This document shows, piece after piece, positions 1-5,126 of a stretch of DNA of 8,310 nt (positions are counted from its first letter, which is position 1; each line of letters opens with the position of its first letter). Source of the DNA: Thermoplasmata archaeon (GTDB taxonomy: Archaea; Thermoplasmatota; Thermoplasmata; Lutacidiplasmatales; UBA184). Position numbers and translations under genes: made by a program. The DNA is taken from assembly GCA_030040035.1 (NCBI GenBank), contig JASHUJ010000051.1, positions 1 to 8,310 on the forward strand. The letters run 5' to 3'. The notes beneath the pieces were generated by a model. The model did not search any database and was not told the origin of the DNA. It saw nothing but the letters and a program-made list of their open reading frames with translations.

Positions 1-863
1 CGCTGCTCCATGACGAGCTTCAGGGGCTCGACCATGCCGCGATACTTGAACCAGTCATTGAACTCGGGGACGATGAAATTGAACGTGCGGCCGGTGTAGG
101 CGGCGCCGACCCGGAGGAACTGGGCGGGGGTGATGCCGCCGCAGTAGCGGTTGCGGCCGGGAAGTCCGTGCGGCGGGACGCCGCTGCGGGGATTGCCGCG
201 GACGAGGTCGTCGATGGAGAAGGTCTTGCCGGTGCCCGGGGGCCCGAAGAGGGCGAGGTGAAAGCCGGTGGCGCCGGTGGTGCGGCCGGTCGGGGCGAGG
301 AGGGGGGCGTCGGCGAGGGCGTACTGCTGGAGGATCGAGATCAGGGAGTCGAAGTAGAGCTCCTCGCCGAAGAGCGCGCGCAGATACTCCGCCAGCCGAT
401 CGACGTGGAACGACGCGCCGAACCGGAGCGTCCGATCCAGGCGCGCGCCCAGGACGTCCCGGAGGTGCTCGACGAACTCGGCGTCCATCGAACGGATCTC
501 GATCCGCTCGTCGGGGACCGGGAGCAGGGGGCCGGGGTCGGACACCTCCGGCCGCACCGCCTCCTCGAGCAGGAGCTGCCGCAGCTCGACCGGATACGGG
601 ACCTGGTACGTCCGCTCGCCGCCACCGGCCGGGCCCTCGAGCAGGAAGCCGTGCCGCTTCAGCCGGGACAGTAGCCGGCCGGGATCCGCGAACACCCGGT
701 CGCGCAGCAGCCGGCTCCTCAGTTCCGACGCGCGGAACTGCGCCGCCTGGGTGGCGACCCCCCGGAGCGTCCGCCGCCGATCCGCGTCGGCGACGAGACC
801 CGCCAGGACCCGGGCCACCGGGATCTCCGCCACATCGATCTCGACGGTCGCCGATGTGGCCAT
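1..863 (-). CDS. P-loop (AAA+-like) ATPase, N-terminal part, truncated by window edge
   Basis: Reading leftward from an ATG at 863, the frame stays open to the window edge for 287 codons, so the C-terminal part is missing. A clear Walker A motif, GPPGTGKT, lies at residues 207-214. Before it is a region of about 200 residues that seems mostly helical, with a possible winged-helix-like stretch around residues 55-85. After Walker A comes a distinctive segment containing NRYCGG and then FNFIVPEFNDWFKYRG, whose hydrophobic-acidic run could be the Walker B strand. The context resembles archaeal ATP-binding proteins distantly related to AAA+/MCM ATPases, but I cannot name the family, and helicase, protease and chaperone roles all remain open. 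The start is chosen because a TATA-like box lies 30 bp upstream, which suggests an almost leaderless message. It is divergent from hjc, so a DNA-related role is possible but is only inference. Confidence 0.8.
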   Translation of the reverse strand, partial: MATSATVEIDVAEIPVARVLAGLVADADRRRTLRGVATQAAQFRASELRSRLLRDRVFADPGRLLSRLKRHGFLLEGPAGGGERTYQVPYPVELRQLLLEEAVRPEVSDPGPLLPVPDERIEIRSMDAEFVEHLRDVLGARLDRTLRFGASFHVDRLAEYLRALFGEELYFDSLISILQQYALADAPLLAPTGRTTGATGFHLALFGPPGTGKTFSIDDLVRGNPRSGVPPHGLPGRNRYCGGITPAQFLRVGAAYTGRTFNFIVPEFNDWFKYRGMVEPLKLVMEQ

Positions 864-887
864 CTTCCGCGCGACTCCGCCGACCGC

Positions 888-898
888 CTTATAATAAG
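888..898. promoter_or_regulatory. shared bidirectional TATA box
   Basis: The 11-mer CTTATAATAAG is a perfect inverted repeat around a single central A at 893, and it is the only A/T-rich run in a very GC-rich neighbourhood. Its centre is 27 bp from the GTG of hjc on the plus strand and 30 bp from the ATG of the ATPase on the minus strand. Archaeal TATA boxes are centred about 26-27 bp before the transcription start, so both messages would begin at, or a few bases before, their start codons. No Shine-Dalgarno sequence precedes either gene, which agrees with leaderless transcripts. That one element serves both directions is inferred from the spacing. Confidence 0.7.
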
Positions 899-919
899 CG
901 GACCCCCCGTCCGTGCCCC

Positions 920-1471
920 GTGGTCGGCCGAAGCTTCTCCGGCTACGAGCGGGAACTCCGCACCCTGCTCGAGGGCGACCCGAGCGCGGTCCGCACGTAC
1001 GCCCGAGCCCTTCCGGCCACTGAACGTTCGGAATTCGAGCAGCTCATCGACGAGCCGTTCCTCGTTGTACGCGGGGCGGGCTCGCTCGGCTTCGATTTGG
1101 TCGCGATGCGCTGGAGTCTGTCGTTCCCGATCGAAGTGAAGGCGTCGTCGGAGCCCGTGATCCACTTCACCGCCGCGAGCGGTCGCGCCAACGCGCAGCT
1201 CGCCGCCCACCGCGCGGCGATCGCCAAGGTCGGCCTCTCGGTGCTCTACGCCTACCGCAGGATCGGCCTCCGGTCGACCGAGTCCTGGCGGATATTCCGG
1301 GGCAGCGAGGCGAACTCGGTCGGTGTCCTGGGTCTCGTCTGTCGCGGCCTGCCGCCGGTCAGCACGACCCGGGAGGGCAACGGCGTGCTCCGTTGGGACG
1401 AGGGCCAGGACCTCTCCCGGTTCCTCGCGCGGGCCCGTTCCCTGCTGGGCCCCCGGGGCACGGTCTCGTGA
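920..1471 (+). CDS. hjc: archaeal Holliday junction resolvase Hjc-like nuclease
   Basis: This encodes a 183-residue protein of the archaeal Hjc family, metal-dependent nucleases that cut four-way DNA junctions as dimers. The catalytic set is visible: Glu10 in the N-terminal helix (YERELR), then VVRGAGS leading to Asp59 (FDLVA), and Glu72 and Lys74 in IEVK. The Asp-to-Glu distance of 13 residues and the E-x-K pair match Pyrococcus Hjc. Two differences stand out. About 25 extra residues lie between Glu10 and Asp59, and a C-terminal extension of roughly 50 residues follows the usual end of the fold, giving 183 residues against about 120-135. The GTG at 920 is preferred over the in-frame ATG at 854 because the TATA box is centred 27 bp before it, whereas the ATG would lie upstream of that box. 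It is the first gene of the operon, and its TGA overlaps the next start as GTGA. Confidence 0.85.
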   Translation: MVGRSFSGYERELRTLLEGDPSAVRTYARALPATERSEFEQLIDEPFLVVRGAGSLGFDLVAMRWSLSFPIEVKASSEPVIHFTAASGRANAQLAAHRAAIAKVGLSVLYAYRRIGLRSTESWRIFRGSEANSVGVLGLVCRGLPPVSTTREGNGVLRWDEGQDLSRFLARARSLLGPRGTVS

Positions 1472-2604
1472 ACCTGCACGTCACGGCGGTGGGCTACAGC
1501 CGGTTCGGAAAGCGGACCGAGGGCCTCCTCGATCTGGCGAGCGAGGCCGGCACCGCCGCCCTCGTCCAGTCCGGGCGCAAGCCGTTCGATCTCGTGGTGG
1601 GCGGCACGATGCTGGCCCACGGGCCGTTCGGTCCGGAGGCATTCCTGCCCCGGCTCGCCGAACGCTTGGGGCTCGACGCGTCCTCCGGCCTCCGCGTGGA
1701 AGCCGCGAGCGCGACGGGGGCGATGGCGTTCCACACCGCAGTCCTCGCGCTCGAGTCCGGGCGCTTCGAGCGCGCCCTCGTCATCGCGGCCGAAAAGATG
1801 ACCGATCGTCCGACGGCGGTCCTGTCGAAGGAGCTCGCGGCCTCGCTCCACCCGAGCGAAGCGGCGAGCGGCGCCACGATGCCCGCGCTCGCGTCGATCG
1901 TGGGACAGCGCTATCTCGAGCGCTACGAGCTCCCCACCTCCGCGATCGACCGCGTGACGGTGCATGCCCGCGCGATGGCCGCGCGCAACCCGAACGCTCA
2001 CTTTTTCTCGAAACCGGTACCGGAGGCGGAGGTCGCCTCCAGCCGCCCGGTCGCGCTCCCGCTCCGGCTCCTCCACTGTTCGGCCATTTCGGACGGGGCG
2101 GTGGCGATCGTGCTCGAGCGGGGGACCGGACCGGCGACGGTCCTCGGGTTCGGTCAGGGATTCGATGCGCTCCGCCTCGTCGATCGCCTCGACCTCACGT
2201 CGTTCACCGCGACGCGGATCGCGGCCCAGCGCGCGTACGAGTCAGCCCATCTGACGCGGAAGGAGATCGAGTTCGTCGAGGTGCACGACGCCTTCGCTCC
2301 GTTCGCCCTGATCCATCTCGAGGACCTCGGGCTCTGCGGTCCGGGCGAGGCGAACCAGTGGTACGAGAAGGGGTGGGTCCGCCCGGACGGCCGGCTCCCG
2401 GTGAACCCGAGCGGCGGCGTCATCGGGCGCGGCCATCCGATCGCGGCGTCGGGCCTCGCCGAGATCGGGGAGGTCGCCCTCCAGCTGCGCGGCGAGGCCG
2501 GGGATCGATCGATCTCGAAGCCGCCCCGGATCGGTCTCGCCCAGGCCGTGGCGGGGATCGGCGCGCAGAACTTCGTCACCATTCTAGGCCGGGGGGGCTC
2601 GTGA
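1468..2604 (+). CDS. thiolase-like protein (SCP-x/archaeal type) lacking the catalytic Cys
   Basis: This 378-residue protein has the full thiolase fold and belongs with the SCP-x/archaeal acetyl-CoA acetyltransferase-like group. Visible landmarks are VEAASATG at 78-85, CSAISDGA at 204-211, EVHDAF at 271-276 with catalytic-type His273, NPSGG at 313-317 and GHP with His323. The residue that should be the nucleophilic Cys (VEAACATG in relatives) is Ser81, codon AGC at 1708-1710. Only two cysteines exist in the chain (204, 290), and neither is at an active-site position. Family knowledge: thiolases cleave 3-ketoacyl-CoA or condense acyl-CoAs through that Cys, while thiolase-fold partners of DUF35 proteins that lack it can act as aldolases, as in actinobacterial steroid side-chain degradation (Ltp2). 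The GTG start overlaps the hjc stop by 4 nt, and the stop overlaps the DUF35 start in the same way, so the proteins probably form a complex. Fold confidence is high; the reaction is uncertain. Confidence 0.85.
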   Translation: MNLHVTAVGYSRFGKRTEGLLDLASEAGTAALVQSGRKPFDLVVGGTMLAHGPFGPEAFLPRLAERLGLDASSGLRVEAASATGAMAFHTAVLALESGRFERALVIAAEKMTDRPTAVLSKELAASLHPSEAASGATMPALASIVGQRYLERYELPTSAIDRVTVHARAMAARNPNAHFFSKPVPEAEVASSRPVALPLRLLHCSAISDGAVAIVLERGTGPATVLGFGQGFDALRLVDRLDLTSFTATRIAAQRAYESAHLTRKEIEFVEVHDAFAPFALIHLEDLGLCGPGEANQWYEKGWVRPDGRLPVNPSGGVIGRGHPIAASGLAEIGEVALQLRGEAGDRSISKPPRIGLAQAVAGIGAQNFVTILGRGGS

Positions 2605-3002
2605 CGGACGGCTCGGAGACCATCGAGCTCGCGCGATGCAGCGCCTGCCAGGCCCGGTTCCTTCCGAGCGACGGGCCCTGCCCGCGCTGCGCGTCGCGGG
2701 ACGTCGCGCTCTACAACGCTCCCGCCCTCGGCCGGGTGCTGGCGGCGACCGAGCTCGTTGCGCCCGCGGAAGGCTGGACGAGTCCGCATCGACTCGCGCT
2801 CGTCGAGGTCGCCGACGCGGTCCGGATCCTGGCGGTCGTCGAAGGTCCGTTACCCGCGAACGGCTCCGTCGTCTCGGTGCGTCCGGATGGTCCCGTCTAC
2901 CGGGCCCGCACGGAACCGGCGTCGGATCCCGCGGCGGAACGCGGGGAGGGGGAATCTCCGAGGACCGGTCCGGCCGGCTCCTCCTTTGAACCCCCGAGGT
3001 GA
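2601..3002 (+). CDS. DUF35 zinc-ribbon/OB-fold protein, partner of the thiolase-like protein
   Basis: This is a 133-residue acyl-CoA-associated protein of the DUF35 (ChsH2-like) family. An N-terminal rubredoxin-like zinc ribbon is made by Cys13-x2-Cys16 and Cys27-x2-Cys30, and is followed by an OB-fold-like beta-rich region at about residues 40-105. In archaea such proteins sit beside thiolases and bridge thiolase and HMG-CoA synthase by providing a CoA-binding platform; in actinobacteria they pair with thiolase-fold aldolases. The GTG start is used through a GTGA overlap with the thiolase-like gene, a sign of coupled translation. The last 20 residues (114-133) are Gly/Pro/Ser/Arg-rich and unlike the domain; they are encoded opposite the tRNA gene at 2940-3054, so this tail probably results from the overlap and may not be functional. 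Confidence 0.85.
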   Translation: MTDGSETIELARCSACQARFLPSDGPCPRCASRDVALYNAPALGRVLAATELVAPAEGWTSPHRLALVEVADAVRILAVVEGPLPANGSVVSVRPDGPVYRARTEPASDPAAERGEGESPRTGPAGSSFEPPR

Positions 3003-3054
3003 AATCACCACAGGATTAGCAATCCTGCGCCTTACCGGGCTGGGCCATCCCCGC
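2940..3054 (-). tRNA. tRNA-Ser(GCU) with a probable 31-nt intron in the T loop
   Basis: Read on the minus strand from 3054, the acceptor arm GCGGGGA (3054-3048) pairs perfectly with TCCCCGC (2947-2941), with discriminator G at 2940 and no encoded CCA. A D arm with GCC/GGC stem follows, then an anticodon arm CAGGA-TTGCTAA-TCCTG with anticodon GCT at 3020-3018. A class II variable arm has stem GGTG/CACC (3009-3006 with 3001-2998), which fits serine. The T arm starts normally as GGGGG then TTCAA, but its second strand CCCCC (2952-2948) comes only after 31 extra bases. Removing them leaves 84 nt with a 7-nt T loop. Exact junctions are ambiguous by a base or two (intron 2984-2954 or 2985-2955). 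The 3' part overlaps the end of the DUF35 gene antisense by 63 bp. Confidence 0.85.
2954..2984 (-). other. probable archaeal tRNA intron (near position 59/60)
   Basis: This 31-nt insert splits the T loop of tRNA-Ser(GCU). It folds on itself: GAGGA (2983-2979) pairs with TCCTC (2964-2960), and inside that CCGG (2977-2974) can pair with CCGG (2968-2965). Archaeal tRNA introns are removed by the splicing endonuclease at a bulge-helix-bulge motif. I could not fit a perfect canonical motif that also gives a 7-nt loop. The best four-base helix, GGAG with TTCC between bulges AAA and AGA, would remove 30 nt and leave one base too many. The intron call therefore rests on the restored cloverleaf, and a relaxed motif or a defective tRNA remain alternatives. 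Confidence 0.6.
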
Positions 3055-3067
3055 GCGAGAGGTCCCG

Positions 3068-3110
3068 AGCCCGGTCGATTGCTTAAGGCTTCGCTCGAAG
3101 GCACCGGGCT
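3068..3110. repeat. 8-bp inverted repeat enclosing a second stem
   Basis: AGCCCGGT at 3068-3075 is exactly complementary to ACCGGGCT at 3103-3110. Between them CTTCG (3089-3093) and CGAAG (3096-3100) form a second inverted repeat, and the TATA-like CTTAAG lies in the left half. It could be an operator around the tRNA promoter or a structured RNA; no known RNA family is recognised. Confidence 0.45.
3080..3089 (-). promoter_or_regulatory. TATA-like box of the tRNA-Ser gene
   Basis: On the minus strand the stretch GCCTTAAGC, preceded by purine-rich GCGAAG that could act as a BRE, is centred about 30 bp upstream of the first base of the tRNA. Spacing and composition fit an archaeal promoter, but CTTAAG is itself a six-base palindrome and a weak TATA match. 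It lies inside a larger inverted repeat (3068-3110). Confidence 0.4.
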
Positions 3111-3120
3111 ACCGAAGGAT

Positions 3121-3160
3121 CGCGGCCCCGGTCGCCACGCGGAGTGGCGCCCGGGCCGCG
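3121..3160. repeat. long imperfect hairpin in the divergent spacer
   Basis: CGCGGCCC (3121-3128) pairs with GGGCCGCG (3153-3160). After a small internal loop with two more pairs, CGCCAC (3133-3138) pairs with GTGGCG (3144-3149) around a 5-nt loop. No T-run follows on either strand, and the neighbouring genes are transcribed away from it, so a simple terminator is unlikely. It may lie in the leader of the SHOCT gene, in an unrecognised small RNA, or only reflect high GC content. Confidence 0.45.
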
Positions 3161-3163
3161 TTC

Positions 3164-3189
3164 ACGGAGCTCCGTCCGAACGTACGTTC
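3164..3189. promoter_or_regulatory. tandem 12-bp palindromes, possible operator
   Basis: ACGGAGCTCCGT at 3164-3175 and GAACGTACGTTC at 3178-3189 are both perfect 12-bp palindromes, with centres 14 bp apart and two bases between them. The second ends 37 bp before the GTG of the SHOCT gene. Two perfect palindromes so close together upstream of a gene resemble binding sites for a dimeric regulator, but the two half-sites differ in sequence, so one protein binding both is not obvious. Confidence 0.4.
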
Positions 3190-3226
3190 ACATACCCCTG
3201 ACCCGGTCGTACTTCGGAGATCCACC

Positions 3227-3601
3227 GTGTACGCTCCCCGACCCTTCCGGCGGCCTACCCCCTGGCTCCTCATCCTCGGGCTCGCGATCCTCTTCGCCAT
3301 GCTTGGGATCCTGCTCTTCGTCCTGTTCGCGGGCGGATTCGGGACCTTCTCGGGTCACCCCTTCTTCGGGCTTTGGGGCGGGTTCCTCCTGATCTTTCTC
3401 CTCTTGTGGATCGGCTTCTTCGTCGTGCGGATCGCGTTCTGGGGCCAACGGATGCGCTATCGGGGCGCGGGTGGCGGAGGGTACGCCCACCCCGACCCGG
3501 CCGTGATGGTCGCCCGGCGCCGCTACGCGCGCGGCGAGATCACCCGGGAGCAGTACGACCAGCTCATGGCCGATCTCGGCCGCCGTCCGCCGCTGCCGTG
3601 A
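3227..3601 (+). CDS. small two-helix membrane protein with C-terminal SHOCT domain
   Basis: This 124-residue protein begins with a short basic segment, then two strongly hydrophobic stretches at about residues 12-38 and 47-70 that should span the membrane as a hairpin. A glycine-rich linker follows, and a C-terminal amphipathic segment at about 91-119 contains YARGEITREQYDQL, the typical SHOCT (short C-terminal) motif. SHOCT domains occur at the ends of many small membrane proteins and are thought to mediate oligomerisation; no enzyme activity is expected. The GTG start is supported by GGAG (3216-3219) with 7-nt spacing, one of the few convincing Shine-Dalgarno sequences here, which implies a leadered message. 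It is followed after 82 bp by the hydroxyacyl-CoA dehydrogenase gene, which seems to have its own promoter, so a functional link is not established. Confidence 0.8.
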   Translation: MYAPRPFRRPTPWLLILGLAILFAMLGILLFVLFAGGFGTFSGHPFFGLWGGFLLIFLLLWIGFFVVRIAFWGQRMRYRGAGGGGYAHPDPAVMVARRRYARGEITREQYDQLMADLGRRPPLP

Positions 3602-3641
3602 AGTCGCGTCCGGTGGGCGGATCGCTCTCGACCGCGCCCGC

Positions 3642-3652
3642 AGGTTATGTAC
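3642..3652 (+). promoter_or_regulatory. TATA-like box of the hydroxyacyl-CoA dehydrogenase gene
   Basis: AGGTTATGTAC is the only A/T-rich stretch between the SHOCT stop and the ATG at 3684. It is centred about 37 bp before the start codon, predicting transcription from near 3674 and a leader of roughly 10 nt. Confidence 0.45.
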
Positions 3653-3674
3653 CGCGGCGGCGCTGCCGCGGCGG
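3652..3674. repeat. 9-bp direct repeat and hairpin between TATA box and start codon
   Basis: CCGCGGCGG occurs at 3652-3660 and again at 3666-3674. The same bases also form a 7-bp inverted repeat, CCGCGGC (3652-3658) with GCCGCGG (3665-3671), around GGCGCT. Sitting between the TATA box and the expected transcription start, it is where archaeal repressors often bind. In such GC-rich DNA chance occurrence is a fair alternative. Confidence 0.35.
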
Positions 3675-3683
3675 GGACGTTCG

Positions 3684-4646
3684 ATGCGGGTCACCAACGC
3701 GGGAGTCGTGGGCGCGGGGACGATGGGAGCCGCGATCGCGGAGGTGCTCGCGTTCAACGGGATCGCGGTGGTCCTCAAGGACCTGGACGCGCCGTTGGTC
3801 GAGAAGGGTCTCGCTCGCGTCCGAGGGTACGTCGACGATCTCGTCCAGTTCCAAACGGAGCGGGCCGACAAGGAGATCGCTCGCCTCCAGGAGCTCGCGG
3901 GCCCGCTGAGCGAGGCCCAGCAGGAATCGGTCCGCAAGAAGCTCGCCCCGAAGGTCGACCGGGCCCGAGGCGACCAGGTGATCGCTCGCGTCCGGGGCTC
4001 GACGGACTACGCCGACTTCTCCGACGTCGACTTCGTCGTCGAGGCCGTTTTCGAGCGCGCCGAAGTGAAGCGGCCGGTTCTCGAAGCGCTCGACGGAGTG
4101 CTGCCGGAGCACGCCGTTCTCGGCTCCAACACCTCCTCGCTCTCGATCACACGGCTCGCTCGAGGGTTGAAGCACGTCCGCGAGACGCTGGTCACCCACT
4201 TCTTCAATCCACCGTACACCCTCCCGCTCGTCGAGGTCGCGGGCGGCGTCGAGACGCGCGAGGATGTCCTCACGGACACGATCGACTTCCTCCAGGGACT
4301 TCGGAACCACCGCTACCCGCTCGTACCGATCCGGGTCAAGGAATCCCCGGCGTTCGTGGTGAACCGTCTTCTCATGCCGGTGCTGAACGAAGCGTGTTTC
4401 GCCCTGGACGAACAGCTCGCGTCCGCGCGCGACATCGACGCCGCCATGAAGGCCGGGGCCGGGATGCCGATGGGGCCGTTCGAGCTCGCCGACCTGATCG
4501 GACTCGACGTCTCGCTCGAGGTCGCCGAGACGCTCTTCCGCGAGTTCGGCGATCCGAAGTACCGGCCGTCCCCCGCGCTCCGCCGGCGGGTCGACGCGGG
4601 GCACCTCGGGCGGAAGTCCGGTCGGGGGTTCTACGAGTATGCGTAA
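3684..4646 (+). CDS. NAD-dependent 3-hydroxyacyl-CoA dehydrogenase
   Basis: This 320-residue enzyme should oxidise (S)-3-hydroxyacyl-CoA to 3-ketoacyl-CoA with NAD+, the third step of beta-oxidation, or run in reverse. The N-terminal Rossmann domain has GAGTMG at residues 10-15, with Asp33 at the end of the second strand favouring NAD. Catalytic residues line up with human HADH: Ser151 (NTSS), His172 (THFFNP), Glu184 (PLVEV), with the same spacings of 21 and 12, and Asn227 (VVNR). The C-terminal 3HCDH domain from about residue 220 contains the MGPFELAD motif and ends in GRKSGRGFYEY. At 320 residues it is longer than the usual 280-290, the excess lying mainly in the charged helical region around residues 55-98. 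No crotonase domain is fused. It is followed after 68 bp by the SCP2 carrier gene, and with the thiolase-like and acyl-CoA ligase genes nearby it suggests acyl-CoA catabolism. Confidence 0.93.
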   Translation: MRVTNAGVVGAGTMGAAIAEVLAFNGIAVVLKDLDAPLVEKGLARVRGYVDDLVQFQTERADKEIARLQELAGPLSEAQQESVRKKLAPKVDRARGDQVIARVRGSTDYADFSDVDFVVEAVFERAEVKRPVLEALDGVLPEHAVLGSNTSSLSITRLARGLKHVRETLVTHFFNPPYTLPLVEVAGGVETREDVLTDTIDFLQGLRNHRYPLVPIRVKESPAFVVNRLLMPVLNEACFALDEQLASARDIDAAMKAGAGMPMGPFELADLIGLDVSLEVAETLFREFGDPKYRPSPALRRRVDAGHLGRKSGRGFYEYA

Positions 4647-4714
4647 CCTTCGACCGGGGGATCGGACCTCTGGGGCGTTGTGGATCGGGCCCCGGCCGGC
4701 CCAGTGGAATTGAG

Positions 4715-5113
4715 ATGAAATTCCCCTCGACCGAGTGGGCCGTTGCGTACCGCGAAGCCCTGAACTCGAACGCCGCGTACCGCGAGGCCGCCGCAAAGTG
4801 GGAGGGCGACATCCTGCTGCGCGTCCAGTTGCCGACGCCCGATCTTCCGGCGCCGGGCATTCTCCTCGCGCTCGCGCACGGGGAGTGCTCGGCCGCCACG
4901 TACCACGAGGACGCCCGGAACGTCGCGAGCGAGTTCGTGTACGAAGGGACCCCGGAGAACTGGGCCCGGCTCCTGCGCAAGGAGATCGACCCGGTCAAGG
5001 CGATCCTGGACGGGACGTTCAAGATCCGCGGGAATCTCGCCAAGATGATGCGCTTCACGCGCGCCGCGAAAGAGCTCGTCGAGACCGCGAGCCAGGTCCC
5101 CGCGGATACCTGA
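4715..5113 (+). CDS. SCP2 (sterol carrier protein 2)-type lipid-binding protein
   Basis: This 132-residue protein matches small archaeal proteins of the SCP2 sterol-transfer fold. The N-terminus (EWAVAYREALNSNAAYREAA) is the helix typical of the group, a beta-sheet core spans about residues 28-85, and the C-terminus has the hallmark segment DPVKAILDGTFKIRGNLAKMMR with closing helix AAKELVETA. SCP2 domains bind acyl chains or acyl-CoA in a hydrophobic tunnel and hand them to enzymes; in eukaryotic SCP-x the domain is fused to a thiolase of the same subgroup as the gene at 1468-2604. It lies 68 bp after the hydroxyacyl-CoA dehydrogenase gene with no clear TATA box between, so the two may be co-transcribed. 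The ATG at 4715 fits the family start; the leader carries only a weak purine-rich GGAATTGAG. The bound ligand is not known. Confidence 0.85.
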   Translation: MKFPSTEWAVAYREALNSNAAYREAAAKWEGDILLRVQLPTPDLPAPGILLALAHGECSAATYHEDARNVASEFVYEGTPENWARLLRKEIDPVKAILDGTFKIRGNLAKMMRFTRAAKELVETASQVPADT

Positions 5114-5126
5114 ACGGAGGCCGGGA

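Noticed and set aside
168..674. Plus-strand open frame near the left edge
   Set aside because: It is antisense to the ATPase frame carrying the Walker A motif and has low-complexity Glu/Gly/Arg composition.
854..919. ATG at 854 as the start of hjc
   Set aside because: It lies upstream of the TATA box and would overlap the start of the divergent ATPase gene; GTG at 920 has the right promoter spacing and matches the family N-terminus.
1323..2600. Upstream extension of the DUF35 frame through the thiolase-like gene
   Set aside because: The extension is Arg/Pro-rich shadow of the thiolase-like gene; the real start is the GTG at 2601 just before the zinc ribbon.
3121..3160. Hairpin as a transcription terminator
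   Set aside because: There is no T-run on either strand and both neighbouring genes are transcribed away from it.
3645..4796. Minus-strand open frame of 383 codons
   Set aside because: It is antisense to the hydroxyacyl-CoA dehydrogenase, which has clear Rossmann and catalytic motifs.
5114..5126. Terminator in the convergent gap
   Set aside because: The gap is 13 nt without a T-rich stretch or clear hairpin of its own.
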